From G963668605 sp963668605 (GTDB lineage Bacteria; Acidobacteriota; Terriglobia; Bryobacterales; Bryobacteraceae): DNA of 64,000 nucleotides. The DNA is taken from assembly GCA_963668605.1 (NCBI GenBank), contig OY764903.1, positions 3,038,001 through 3,102,000 on the forward strand, read 5' to 3'. Positions 1-8,826 of the stretch are shown in pieces. The translations under genes were made by a program, and so were the position numbers. Under the pieces are notes generated by a model. The model did not search any database and was not told the DNA's origin. It saw only the letters and a program-made list of their open reading frames with translations. Position 1 is the first letter of the stretch; every line of letters begins with the position of its first letter.

Positions 1-2386
1 TGTTGAGAACCTGGACCGACCCTTGGCTTGGCACGTAGGCGATCGGGCTGATGCCCCAGATTTCGAATCCGCGCACATCCTGCTCGCCGCCCATGAAGAT
101 GCGGTTGAACGGGGGTGCGACCTTGCCGCCATAGCCGATGATCATGCGTCCCATCGCACGCCCGCCAATGACGTGGCCCTTCTTGAGTCCGGCGCGGAAA
201 TACTTAGCTTCCATCGTGGGCTCCAACATGTTCACATTGCCGCCGAGGAAGCTGCCGGCAAAGCGTGTCGAAAAGAACAGGCTGCGGCCGCGCGAAGGCG
301 TGATGGGATGGTCGATCGTGTTGTAGGTGTAGGACGGTGTGACGCTGCTGGTTTTGATGCCGGTCAACGAGTTCGGGCCGTCGAGGCCCTGGAAGTTGAT
401 GTAGTTGAAGTAGTTCGTCGAGGCCGTGGTCAGCGTGCGGTACTTCGATTTGTCGAGTCCATACGTAAGGCCGATGCGAGCAAAACTGCGCTTCAGAGGG
501 TAACTCATGTACGCGGTGAAGCCGGTCGAATTCGATACGTAGTTGAGCAGGTTGTCCTTGCCGAGCGAATCATAAAGCGGCAACAGGTTGCGGCCCGAAA
601 GCAGCGATACTTCGCGGCCCTGGTCGTAGTTGAAGCGTTGCGTATAGACCGTAAAGCCCGTAGTGATGGGCTTGTCGAACAGATACGGCTCGGTGAAGCC
701 GAAAGTGACATCGCGGATGCGATCACCCATCTGGGACGAGATGCTCAGCGTTTCGCCGACGCCCAGGAAATTGTTGGTGGAGTATCCGAAGCTGACGAAA
801 CTGCCCGAGATACCCGACACGCCGCCGCTGAGTTGCACGGAGTTCTTCCCGCGCTCCTTCACCTTGAGCGTAATGTCTACCGTGTTGTTCTTGGTGTCGC
901 GCTCGATCTTGGCCGCCTCCTGCTCCTTCAACACTTCGAAGTAGCCGAGCTGGTTGAGACGCAGAATGCTCAGATCCCACAATCGCGTGTTAAACAGGTC
1001 GCCCTCATTCAAAAGCACTTCGCGGCGGATGACCTTGTCGCGCGTCGTGGTGTTGCCCGAGAAGTCGATGCGCCGTACGAAGAACTGCTTACCTTCGTCG
1101 AAGTTCAGCGTCAAGTCAATCTTGTCGGTTCCGGGTTGCGGGTCGAAGCTTGGCTCGGAGACGAAATCGATGAAACCAAATTCACCATACAATTTGCGCA
1201 ACTGCTCGAAGCCCTTGCGCAATTTGGCGGTCGAGAAGATGTCGCCCTCGCCCATGCCGAAGATCGGACGCATCAGCGTCTCGGGCGTACGGAAAAACTT
1301 CACGCCGACGAAATTGATTTTATTGAGGGTATACTTGCGGCCTTCCTCGACGGGAATGGTGATGTCGGCGCGCTTGCCCGGCTTGTTGGGATAGAACAGC
1401 GGAATCCGGAACCGCCCGCCGCCGACATCGCGCGTGGTCACCGTCTGGTCGAGCGTGCGCGCGGTGAAGTAACCGTTCTGCTGGTAATAATCGCGAATAC
1501 GGTCCTTGTCTTCTTCGAGTTTGGTCGCATCGAACGATTTCGCGAACATGTTCTCGAGAAGGAGCGAATACGGAATGCCGATGGGCCGTAGATTCTTCAT
1601 CGCACGGCGCACAACCCGGTCGCTAAAAACCTTGTTGTTCTGAATCTCGATGTTGCCGACCTTGACCTTGGGGCCTTCGGTGACCTTGAAGGTTATTTCG
1701 AGCGACGACGGCGGAATCTGCCGGACATCCGGCTCGACGGTCGCAAACTGGCGCCCGCGCTCGGACAGGTACTCCTTCAGAACGTTGGCGGCTCGCTGCA
1801 CTTTGTTCGGATCGTACTGCGATTCAACGCTCAGCCCGACCTTTCGTTCTTTGAAGCGATCGAGAATTTCCGACACCGTGATCGACTTCATGCCGTCGTA
1901 TTTGATCGAGCGCACGACGCGCCGCTCCGTAAGCACGAAGCGAATGATCCAGCCCGCATTGCCCGCCTCACGTTCCATACGGATGTCGTCGAAGCGTCCT
2001 CCATTCCACAGCGCCATGAAGTCGCGGCGGAGCGCATCCTCGTCGTACTGGTCGCCCTTCTTGGTGAAGATCAGCGCGCGCAGGGTTTCCTGAGGAACAC
2101 GCCGCGAACCGCGGAATTCAATGGCTTCCACAATGTCTTTCACCGGGCCTTTCGGAGGCGCTTCGGTGGCGCTCTTCGGCGCCTCGAACTGGGGCTTCTC
2201 GCGTTCGGCGGGCGGAGCCTGTGGAGTGGTTGTCTTGGGTGCCTGCGGCACGGATTCAAACGGATTGGCCGGCTTCGGCTGCGGTGCGCTTTGCTGCGCC
2301 AGACCAACCTGGACCAGCGCTGCCGGCAACAAAAGGAATAGGCAGACCGAGAGGACAGCCAGGCGTGGGGGCCTGCAAAAACTCAT
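1..2386 (-). CDS. bamA: BamA/Omp85 outer-membrane assembly factor (3' end outside window)
   Basis: Translating the minus strand from the ATG at 2386 gives an open frame of about 795 codons that is still open at the window edge. It starts with a signal peptide (hydrophobic LAVLSVCLFLLLPAAL) and a Pro/Ala/Lys-rich linker. POTRA-type repeats follow at roughly residues 80-430, then a beta-barrel rich in alternating aromatic and polar residues. The Omp85 hallmark GGEQDVRGF lies near residue 770 (about position 75), so only the end of the barrel is missing. BamA inserts and folds beta-barrel proteins in the outer membrane. A purine-rich ribosome site (AGAGAGGAAAGG) precedes the start. The proline-rich linker before the first POTRA is longer than in enterobacterial BamA. 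The family call is firm. The alternative, a TamA-like Omp85 protein, is less likely given the POTRA region of about 350 residues. Confidence 0.93.
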   Translation of the reverse strand, partial: MSFCRPPRLAVLSVCLFLLLPAALVQVGLAQQSAPQPKPANPFESVPQAPKTTTPQAPPAEREKPQFEAPKSATEAPPKGPVKDIVEAIEFRGSRRVPQETLRALIFTKKGDQYDEDALRRDFMALWNGGRFDDIRMEREAGNAGWIIRFVLTERRVVRSIKYDGMKSITVSEILDRFKERKVGLSVESQYDPNKVQRAANVLKEYLSERGRQFATVEPDVRQIPPSSLEITFKVTEGPKVKVGNIEIQNNKVFSDRVVRRAMKNLRPIGIPYSLLLENMFAKSFDATKLEEDKDRIRDYYQQNGYFTARTLDQTVTTRDVGGGRFRIPLFYPNKPGKRADITIPVEEGRKYTLNKINFVGVKFFRTPETLMRPIFGMGEGDIFSTAKLRKGFEQLRKLYGEFGFIDFVSEPSFDPQPGTDKIDLTLNFDEGKQFFVRRIDFSGNTTTRDKVIRREVLLNEGDLFNTRLWDLSILRLNQLGYFEVLKEQEAAKIERDTKNNTVDITLKVKERGKNSVQLSGGVSGISGSFVSFGYSTNNFLGVGETLSISSQMGDRIRDVTFGFTEPYLFDKPITTGFTVYTQRFNYDQGREVSLLSGRNLLPLYDSLGKDNLLNYVSNSTGFTAYMSYPLKRSFARIGLTYGLDKSKYRTLTTASTNYFNYINFQGLDGPNSLTGIKTSSVTPSYTYNTIDHPITPSRGRSLFFSTRFAGSFLGGNVNMLEPTMEAKYFRAGLKKGHVIGGRAMGRMIIGYGGKVAPPFNRIFMGGEQDVRGFEIWGISPIAYVPSQGSVQVLN

Positions 2387-2483
2387 CAAAAGCGAATTCC
2401 TTTCCTCTCTGCGCCATATTGCTGACGTCCTAGAGCGGTTATGGGTTTCACACGATTACCAAGAGGGCGCAGGTGCAAAACTC

Positions 2484-3023
2484 TTATTCTAGCGGAAAAC
2501 TGGAACCGTCAACAATAGCAGGTTCCGGCGGCAGTGCGGACGGCGACTCCAATGCGCACAAAAACCGCCGCGACAGACCAAGGCACGCCCCGAAGAACAC
2601 ATGCGCGATTACCATTGTCCGCTCGGACGAATACAGCGGCACGAGCGGATTTACGAATTTCCAGAAGGCGCCGTAACACACGTAATACCAGGCGAGCCCA
2701 ACCAGCATGCCGGTCAGCAGCAGGCGCGTCGGGCTCTGCCGGTCCGGAAAGAACAAACCATATAATACTCCCACCGCCGCCGAGGCGCACAGGTGCAGCG
2801 CACCGCCGGCCAGGGTCACCCTTCCGAAACCCGAACGGAACGCGGCGTCGCCGTAGAAAGTGGAGGCCAGCAGATTCGGCACTGCAAACCAACTCTGGTT
2901 TTGCGTCATCGAATGCAGCGCGAACCAGGCCAGCATCACAAGCCCGCCCAGCGTACCCGCCTGCAGTCCGGCGAGCGCTCTCACCACGATACGGGATCCC
3001 GGGCTGCCGACCCTCAGATTCAT
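2484..3023 (-). CDS. Small integral membrane protein of unknown function
   Basis: A protein of 179 residues from the ATG at 3023 (MNLRVGSPGSR...). A GTG at 3056 would add 11 residues. It has about four hydrophobic segments: LQAGTLGGLVMLAWFAL, the LAGGALHLCASAAVGVLYGL stretch, LLLTGMLVGLAWYYVCYGAF and MVIAHVFFGACLGL. The C-terminus is polar and proline-rich. I recognise no catalytic motif and no named family. It lies 97 bases upstream of bamA on the same strand, but nothing shows a shared operon. Similar short four-helix proteins of unknown role are common in Acidobacteriota. The reading frame is supported by consistent membrane-protein composition. The function is unknown. Confidence 0.6.
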   Translation of the reverse strand: MNLRVGSPGSRIVVRALAGLQAGTLGGLVMLAWFALHSMTQNQSWFAVPNLLASTFYGDAAFRSGFGRVTLAGGALHLCASAAVGVLYGLFFPDRQSPTRLLLTGMLVGLAWYYVCYGAFWKFVNPLVPLYSSERTMVIAHVFFGACLGLSRRFLCALESPSALPPEPAIVDGSSFPLE

Positions 3024-3107
3024 AAACTTCAGAGTAGCGTAGATCCGCACCGTCACAGCGGCGTCACACCCGCGTCTGTTCTAATAAATCTTCATGGGTG
3101 GAAAATC

Positions 3108-4796
3108 ATGACCAAGCTACGCAGCGCCGGATGGTTCCAGACGTCTGAATACTACGCCTTTGCACGCCGCGCCTGGCTGCGCTCGGAAGGCTTCAATCGC
3201 GACATTTTCGACGGCAAGCCCGTCATCGGAATCGCAAACTCCTGGAGCGAGTTGAACAACTGCAATCTGCATCTGAAGCAGGTGGCCGAGGCGGTCAAGC
3301 GCGGCGTCTGGGCCGCCGGCGGCGTCGCGCTCGAGTTTCCCACTATCTCTCTCGGCGAGATGCTGATGAAGCCGACGGCCATGCTCTTCCGGAACCTGAT
3401 GGCAATGGACGTCGAGGAGATGATTCGCGCCCACCCGCTCGACGGCGTCGTGCTGCTGTGCGGTTGCGACAAAACCACGCCCGCGCAATTGATGGGCGCC
3501 GCGAGCGCCGACGTCCCGGCCATTGTCGTGCCCGGCGGACCGATGCTCGCCGGACAGTGGCGCGACCGCCGCCTCGGCGCCGGCACCGACGGGCGCAAGC
3601 TCTTTGATCTATTCCGCACCGGCCGCCTCACCGAAGAAGAATGGTGCGAGATCGAGGGTGGCATCGCGCGCAGCGCTGGGCACTGCACCGTGATGGGCAC
3701 GGCCTCGACGATGACCAGCCTGGCCGAAGCGCTTGGAATGACGCTGCCCGGTTGCGCCGCGATTCCCGCACCTGATTCGCGCCGCCTCGCCATTGCGGAA
3801 TCGAGCGGCCGCCGCATCGTCGCCATGGCCACCGAAGATCTGAAGCCGTCCCGCATCCTGACGCGCGAGGCTTTTGAAAATGCCATCGCAGTCGACATGG
3901 CCATCGGCGGCTCCACCAACGCCGTGATCCACCTCATCGCCATCGCGGGACGGCTCGGCATCGAGCTCAAGCTCGAAGAGTTCGACCGCATCTCCCGGCG
4001 CACGCCGTTCCTCGCGAACCTCAAACCTTCCGGCGAATTTCTAATGGAGGATTTTTTCGCAGCCGGTGGCGTGCCGGCCGTCATGCGCGAAATCCTTTCG
4101 CTGCTGCACGGCGATTGCCTCACCGTCACGGGACGAAGCGTCGCGGAAAACGTCGCGGGCGCCGAATGTTACCGCCGCGACGTGATCCTTCCGCTCTCCA
4201 ACCCGCTGCACCCCGAGGGCGGCACCGCCGTGCTGCGCGGCAATCTCGCGCCGGACGGCGCCGTCATCAAACAAACCGCCGCATCGCCCCACCTGTTGCG
4301 CCATTGTGGCCGCGCCTATGTCTTCGACAACATCGCCGAGATGCGCGAGCAGATCGACAGCCCCACGCTGCCCGTTACCAGGGACACTGTTCTGGTGCTG
4401 CGCAATTGCGGTCCCAAAGGCGCTCCCGGCTTTCCGGAGTGGGGTCATATTCCGCTGCCGCGCGTCTTGCTCGATCAGGGCGTCGACGACATGGTGCGCA
4501 TCTCGGACGCGCGCATGAGCGGTACCAGTTTCGGCACTGTAGTTTTGCACGCCGCACCGGAATCCGCCGTGGGCGGCCCGCTCGCCATCGTCCGTACCGG
4601 CGACGAGATCGAGCTCGACGTCGAGCGCCGCAGCCTTGAGTTGCTCGTCCCGGCGGAAGAGATCGCGGCCCGTCTCAAAGCCTTTGTTCCGCCTCCGCCG
4701 CACTACGATCGCGGCTATGGCAAACTCTTCCTCGATCACGTCACTCAGGCTAATGAAGGCTGTGATTTTGACTTCTTGAAATCGGTGGGCCGTTAA
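3108..4796 (+). CDS. IlvD/Edd-family dehydratase, probably sugar-acid (arabinonate/xylonate type)
   Basis: A protein of 563 residues from the ATG at 3108, preceded by GGTGGA. It belongs to the [2Fe-2S] dehydratase family that includes dihydroxy-acid dehydratase (IlvD), 6-phosphogluconate dehydratase and pentonate dehydratases. Candidate cluster ligands are Cys52 (in NNCN), Cys120 (GCDKTTPA) and Cys193 (AGHCTVMGTAS). Their spacing, 68 and 73 residues, is what I recall for the Rhizobium L-arabinonate dehydratase. The catalytic-serine motif MSGTSFG is at about residue 470. The N-terminus (RSAGWFQTSEYYAFARRAWLR) resembles the pentonate branch more than true IlvD. The reaction would be loss of water from a sugar acid to a 2-keto-3-deoxy acid. 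The arabinofuranosidase genes at 30-40 kb give a possible source of arabinose. Exact substrate not proven; IlvD remains possible. Confidence 0.85.
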   Translation: MTKLRSAGWFQTSEYYAFARRAWLRSEGFNRDIFDGKPVIGIANSWSELNNCNLHLKQVAEAVKRGVWAAGGVALEFPTISLGEMLMKPTAMLFRNLMAMDVEEMIRAHPLDGVVLLCGCDKTTPAQLMGAASADVPAIVVPGGPMLAGQWRDRRLGAGTDGRKLFDLFRTGRLTEEEWCEIEGGIARSAGHCTVMGTASTMTSLAEALGMTLPGCAAIPAPDSRRLAIAESSGRRIVAMATEDLKPSRILTREAFENAIAVDMAIGGSTNAVIHLIAIAGRLGIELKLEEFDRISRRTPFLANLKPSGEFLMEDFFAAGGVPAVMREILSLLHGDCLTVTGRSVAENVAGAECYRRDVILPLSNPLHPEGGTAVLRGNLAPDGAVIKQTAASPHLLRHCGRAYVFDNIAEMREQIDSPTLPVTRDTVLVLRNCGPKGAPGFPEWGHIPLPRVLLDQGVDDMVRISDARMSGTSFGTVVLHAAPESAVGGPLAIVRTGDEIELDVERRSLELLVPAEEIAARLKAFVPPPPHYDRGYGKLFLDHVTQANEGCDFDFLKSVGR

Positions 4797-4812
4797 GCGC
4801 GGCGGTCTGCTA

Positions 4813-5769
4813 TTACCACTGATCCGGGTGCACGAACAGCGCGGGCAGGAAGATGCGCTCGATCAGGCTGCGGTCCTCGGACACGCGCACGCCCATGATC
4901 GAGGCCACTTCGCCTGCATTCGTGAAGAAGCCAACGCCGCCGGCGCGCAAGCGGCGATCCGTCCACGTGTCCACCACCGCACCGTTCACCGACGTCACAA
5001 AGTTGTCGCCCTTGACGTGGACGCGTACCTTATAGAACGTGCCCTTCTGCAATTGCATCGGCAAGGGCAACTGCGTTCGCGCCTGCTCTTCGCCGTTCAC
5101 CACCGCGTAGCGCACGATCTCCGAGACTGGGAATGGCGCCGGACGCTCCAGCACGATCTTCGCGGCGTAGTAATTGTTCACGTCCTTGGCACGGAAGGCC
5201 CACCCGATCGCGCGCTCCTCGATTTGAGCCTGAAAGTCGAGATCGTAGTCCTTCAACTTCATCGACGGCGCCCAGAAGCGCAACTCCCGCGGCCGCACGG
5301 AACCGGATTGCACCACCCACGAACCGCTGCCGCCGTTCCCATTCAGGTTCCAGTCTTTCAAACCTGAGTGGAAATCCTCGACCAGTTCGGAGCTCGCACT
5401 GCCTAGCGAGGGCAGGCTTTCGCGGAAACGAGACCAATAGGTTTCCTGTCGCGGCGTGTAGCTGCTCGTGTCTCGTGCCACCGGCGCCGGTTGGCTGCCT
5501 TGTGGCATCCAGATCATCGCCAGCAGAAACAATCCGAGCAAAATAGCAAATCCACCGAACTGGGTTTTGCTCTTGATCTGCCCCTTCTTCGCCTCAGGCC
5601 GGGACAGGACCGTGTAGTCGTCGTCATCTTCTCCGTACGAGTGGCCGGCATCGCGCAAGTCTCGCGACGAAGCCGTCTTCGCCAGTTTGCGATGCTCGCT
5701 GCTACAGTACTCGTTATCGAAGTAGCGCCGCAGACTCCCGATTTTTCGGCGACACCAAAGACAGCGCAC
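4813..5769 (-). CDS. Membrane-anchored protein with N-terminal zinc ribbon and C-terminal jelly-roll domain
   Basis: A protein of 318 residues. The first 27 carry a small metal-binding motif (MRCLWCRRKIG...EYCSSEHRK: CxxC plus a later Cys/His pair). A short acidic stretch (GEDDDDY) follows, then one transmembrane helix at about residues 73-90 (FAILLGLFLLAMIWM). The remaining part looks like a concanavalin/LamG or DUF1080-type beta-sandwich (LVEDFHSGLKDWNLNG..., VNNYYAAKIVL..., YKVRVHVKGDNFVTSVNGAVVDTWTD). The zinc ribbon would be cytoplasmic and the sandwich periplasmic, which suggests a sensor or glycan-binding anchor. That role is inference. Convergent with the dehydratase gene (16-base gap). 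No catalytic residues recognised. Confidence 0.72.
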   Translation of the reverse strand: MRCLWCRRKIGSLRRYFDNEYCSSEHRKLAKTASSRDLRDAGHSYGEDDDDYTVLSRPEAKKGQIKSKTQFGGFAILLGLFLLAMIWMPQGSQPAPVARDTSSYTPRQETYWSRFRESLPSLGSASSELVEDFHSGLKDWNLNGNGGSGSWVVQSGSVRPRELRFWAPSMKLKDYDLDFQAQIEERAIGWAFRAKDVNNYYAAKIVLERPAPFPVSEIVRYAVVNGEEQARTQLPLPMQLQKGTFYKVRVHVKGDNFVTSVNGAVVDTWTDRRLRAGGVGFFTNAGEVASIMGVRVSEDRSLIERIFLPALFVHPDQW

Positions 5770-5942
5770 AGAAAACTCCAGACTCTAGAACCTGAGTTTA
5801 CCAGCAGAATCTCGAAATAAATACAGGGTAGGTGATGAGAGGTGGCACTGTAGGTAACTTAAGTACTAAGGCTTCAGGTTCTCCCCTACGTGGACGTCCT
5901 ATAAGTTCGAATTGCGAACAGTTGGACTCCTTCCGGCAGCCT

Positions 5943-6941
5943 TCATTCCGGCAATAGGGGCCCGAACCGGAAACGTTGCTCCAGCACCGCGCCGTTCCGG
6001 TCGAGCAGCGCACTCGCACAAAAGCGCGGCCGCGCGGGCATCCCAAAGCGTAGATCCAGCGCCTCCACCCGAACGCCCTGCGCCGGTTCTTCGACAGGCA
6101 GAACGCGCCAATACGCAGCTTGGGAAAAGGCCAGGAATCGCTCGAAGGTGCGTGTCTTTGCAGCATCGTCGAGCGCCTTCACGGCGTCGGGCTTGTACAG
6201 CGTCCGGCCCGCGCCGGGATCGAATTCGCCGATGAGATTCACGTCTTGCACGGACCAGAAACTCGCCGTCTCGACAAGCCCCGTCCAGCGTAGCGGATTC
6301 ACGGCATCGGGCAGCGCAATCACCCGGCCCGGCGCCGCGCCTGCATACAAACGGCTCTCCAGTGTTGCTACAGCTCTGTTGTGCAATTGCGTGCGCCCGG
6401 CTTCGTAGCCGAACAGCAGCACGAGTGCGAAGACGGCTGCACCGCGCCCCGGCGTCGCTTTCGCACCAATCTCCGCACTGACCAGACGCGAGACAAACGG
6501 AACAGCAAAAGCCAACCCCAGGATCATCCAGATCCAGGGATCGGCAATGTGTACCGTGTCCAGGCGGAACCATTGCGCCGAAAACGGCAGCAGCAGCCGG
6601 ATGCCGTATACATTGGTCCAATCTAGCAACAGATGGGTGAGCACGCCAACGAGCGCTACCAGCCACATGCGCCACCAGTTCCTGCGACGATCGATCTGGC
6701 CCGGCCGCACGAAGAGCACGAGCGCGGCCACGGCGGCAGCCAGTAAAGGCGCCAGCACCAGAGCGTGGGTCAGGTGGCGATGGCCGTCGAGATAGGCCAA
6801 TTGGCCCCCGGCGGCCGTCACGATATCAATATCTGGAGCGTTGGCCGCCAGCAGCAGGAGCGGCAGCGCACGCGGACACAACCGGTTGAGGCCGGCTCGG
6901 CTCAGAGCTGCTCCCGTCAGGGTGTGTGTGAGTGGGTCCAT
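5943..6941 (-). CDS. YdjM-like membrane-bound metal-dependent hydrolase family protein (DUF457)
   Basis: A protein of 332 residues that begins with the family signature MDPLTHTLTGAALSRAG, followed by APDIDIVTAAGG and GHRHLTHALVLAP. These are the conserved Asp/His residues thought to bind metal in YdjM/DUF457 proteins. Four hydrophobic segments lie in the first 190 residues (LLLLAAN, LAPLLAAAVAALVLFV, MWLVALVGVLTHLLLDW, MILGLAFAVPFVSRLV). A soluble C-terminal domain of about 140 residues follows. The family is conserved and in E. coli is LexA-regulated, but its activity is not established. It diverges from pckA with a 186-base intergenic region. Confidence 0.85.
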   Translation of the reverse strand: MDPLTHTLTGAALSRAGLNRLCPRALPLLLLAANAPDIDIVTAAGGQLAYLDGHRHLTHALVLAPLLAAAVAALVLFVRPGQIDRRRNWWRMWLVALVGVLTHLLLDWTNVYGIRLLLPFSAQWFRLDTVHIADPWIWMILGLAFAVPFVSRLVSAEIGAKATPGRGAAVFALVLLFGYEAGRTQLHNRAVATLESRLYAGAAPGRVIALPDAVNPLRWTGLVETASFWSVQDVNLIGEFDPGAGRTLYKPDAVKALDDAAKTRTFERFLAFSQAAYWRVLPVEEPAQGVRVEALDLRFGMPARPRFCASALLDRNGAVLEQRFRFGPLLPE

Positions 6942-6986
6942 GATTTCACGATCAGTCCATTTTCTGAGCGATTCTTAACCATATAT

Positions 6987-7012
6987 ATAGTGTTTTCACC
7001 CACTTACACTAT
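6987..7012. promoter_or_regulatory. Palindromic operator candidate between ydjM-like gene and pckA
   Basis: A perfect inverted repeat, ATAGTGT (6987-6993) and ACACTAT (7006-7012), is separated by 12 bases in the AT-rich part of the divergent intergenic region. A TATATATA tract overlaps its left arm and could serve as a -10 element. The position, 46 bases upstream of one start and 116 of the other, suits a regulator site. The regulator is unknown. Confidence 0.4.
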
Positions 7013-7127
7013 GTTTGGGGGATATCGCCAAGGCTCCTTCTGCGCCAATACACCCTTTCAGGCACTTAGAGGTGGCCCATCAGTTGCATTATCTCACGTG
7101 ATTTTCGTGATAGGAGCGATTTGCCCC

Positions 7128-8726
7128 ATGCAAAACACAGGAATTCGGGCCAGCCAATTCGGCATTGGAGAACACGGCATTCGGAATGCGAACGTCGTGT
7201 TCTGGAATCTCGGCACAGCACAGCTTATCGAGAAAGCGATCCAGCGCCGCGAGGGCCTTCTGGCGAGCGGCGGCGCCTTGGTGGTGCGCACCGGCGACCA
7301 CACGGGACGCTCTCCGAAAGACAAATTCGTCGTCCGCGACGAACACACCGAAGACACAGTCGCATGGGGCCCTGTCAACCAGCCTTTTACGAGCGAGGGC
7401 TTTGCGCGCCTGTACGGCAAATTGCTCGCGTACCTGCAAGCCCGTGAACTCTACGTTCAGGATTGTTATGCGGGCGCCGATCCGCAATACTGCATGCCCA
7501 TTCGCGTTATCACCGAACGTGCCTGGCATAGCCTTTTCGCGAGGCAACTCTTTGTGCGGCCAGACCCGCTGACCACCGACACGCACGTGCCTGAGTTCAC
7601 CGTTATCGACGCGCCCGGCTTCCGCGCCGATCCAGCCGAGGACGGCACCAACTCCGACGTCTTCATCATCGTGAATTTCGCGAAAAAACTTGTCATCATC
7701 GGCGGCACCTCCTATGCGGGCGAGATGAAGAAAGCCATCTTCAGCGTGCTGAACTACAGCCTGCCCATGCGATCCGTGCTGCCGATGCACTGCTCGGCGA
7801 ATATCGGGCCGGGCGGCGACACGGCACTCTTCTTCGGTCTCTCCGGCACCGGCAAGACTACGCTCTCGGCCGATCCCGGGCGCAGGCTGATCGGCGACGA
7901 CGAGCACGGCTGGGCGCCCTCCGGCGTCTTCAACTTCGAGGGCGGCTGCTATGCCAAGTGCATCAACCTGAGCCGCGCGACGGAGCCGCAGATCTGGGAC
8001 GCGATCCGCTTCGGAACCGTGCTCGAAAATGTCGCCGTCGATGGCGAGTGGCGTCTGCTCGATTACGCCGACTCCGCGCTCACCGAGAACACGCGCGCCG
8101 CCTATCCGGTCACCTTCATCGACAATGCCGTAGTGCCCGGAGTGGGCGGCCATCCTGACAACATCGTCTTCCTGACCTGCGATGCGTTCGGTGTGCTACC
8201 GCCCGTTTCGAAGCTGAATCCGGAACAGGCGATGTATCATTTCCTGAGCGGCTACACGGCAAAGGTGGCGGGCACGGAACGCGGTCTCGGCAAGGATCCT
8301 GAGGCAACGTTCAGCTCCTGCTTCGGCGCGCCGTTCCTGCCGCGCAGTCCGAAGGTCTATGCCGGAATGCTGGGCGAGAAAATGCGCGAGAACAAGGCGC
8401 ATTGCTGGCTTGTCAACACCGGTTGGACCGGAGGCGGACCCGGCGTGGGCCGGCGCATGGATCTGCCCTCGACGCGTGCGATTGTCAGCGCCGTGCTAGA
8501 CGGTTCGCTCGCGTCTGTCGACTATCGCACCGATCCGGTTTTCCGTCTGGAAGTCCCACTGACGTGCCCAGGCGTCGACGCGGGAATCCTCGATCCGAGA
8601 TCGACCTGGTCCGACCCGGCCAGCTACGACCGCGCGGCCAAGGACCTCGCCGCCCGCTTCCGCAAGAACTTTGAGAAGTTCGAAGCGGCTCCTGAAATTC
8701 TCGCAGCTCAACCCATAGTCGGGTAA
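7128..8726 (+). CDS. pckA: Phosphoenolpyruvate carboxykinase (ATP)
   Basis: A protein of 533 residues (the E. coli enzyme has 540) from the ATG at 7128, which follows AGGAG at 12 bases. It converts oxaloacetate and ATP to phosphoenolpyruvate, ADP and CO2, the entry step of gluconeogenesis, in the cytoplasm. Seen: TGDHTGRSPKDKFVV near residue 50, MHCSANIG, the kinase-1a P-loop GLSGTGKTT at residues 237-245, LIGDDEHGW (kinase-2/metal site), FEGGCYAK, and VPGVGGHPDNIVFLTCDAFGVLPP. All are diagnostic of the ATP-dependent, not the GTP-dependent, family. An in-frame extension upstream exists but lacks family similarity and crosses the divergent promoter. A palindrome at 6987-7012 may control it. 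Confidence 0.96.
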   Translation: MQNTGIRASQFGIGEHGIRNANVVFWNLGTAQLIEKAIQRREGLLASGGALVVRTGDHTGRSPKDKFVVRDEHTEDTVAWGPVNQPFTSEGFARLYGKLLAYLQARELYVQDCYAGADPQYCMPIRVITERAWHSLFARQLFVRPDPLTTDTHVPEFTVIDAPGFRADPAEDGTNSDVFIIVNFAKKLVIIGGTSYAGEMKKAIFSVLNYSLPMRSVLPMHCSANIGPGGDTALFFGLSGTGKTTLSADPGRRLIGDDEHGWAPSGVFNFEGGCYAKCINLSRATEPQIWDAIRFGTVLENVAVDGEWRLLDYADSALTENTRAAYPVTFIDNAVVPGVGGHPDNIVFLTCDAFGVLPPVSKLNPEQAMYHFLSGYTAKVAGTERGLGKDPEATFSSCFGAPFLPRSPKVYAGMLGEKMRENKAHCWLVNTGWTGGGPGVGRRMDLPSTRAIVSAVLDGSLASVDYRTDPVFRLEVPLTCPGVDAGILDPRSTWSDPASYDRAAKDLAARFRKNFEKFEAAPEILAAQPIVG

Positions 8727-8759
8727 CGGGATACAGCTAACTGAAAACGGCAGTTGTTG

Positions 8760-8774
8760 AACCGGCGGCCGGTT
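8760..8774 (+). terminator. Hairpin downstream of pckA
   Basis: AACCGG-CGG-CCGGTT forms a perfect six-base-pair stem 34 bases after the pckA stop. A second GC-rich inverted repeat (CCGGAGTCTCCG) follows at once. There is no U-tract, so intrinsic termination would be weak or Rho-assisted. Confidence 0.4.
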
Positions 8775-8826
8775 CCGGAGTCTCCGTGACCGGCCTTGCG
8801 CGTTTCGATAAGATAGAACGGCAACT

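Noticed and set aside
23..1591. Long plus-strand open frame over bamA
   Set aside because: Its translation has no recognisable domain and shows the Arg/Val/Glu-rich composition of a frame antisense to a GC-rich gene; the minus strand reads as BamA.
2793..3107. N-terminal extension of the dehydratase
   Set aside because: The added residues are basic low-complexity sequence over the promoter of the neighbouring gene; the family starts at 3108 and keeps cluster spacing from there.
5787..5882. AGAACCTGA/TCAGGTTCT inverted repeat
   Set aside because: The 78-base loop makes a functional hairpin unlikely; nine-base arms at such distance can occur by chance.
6765..7127. N-terminal extension of PckA
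   Set aside because: It overlaps the divergent YdjM-like gene and its promoter and lacks similarity to PckA; length from 7128 matches the family.
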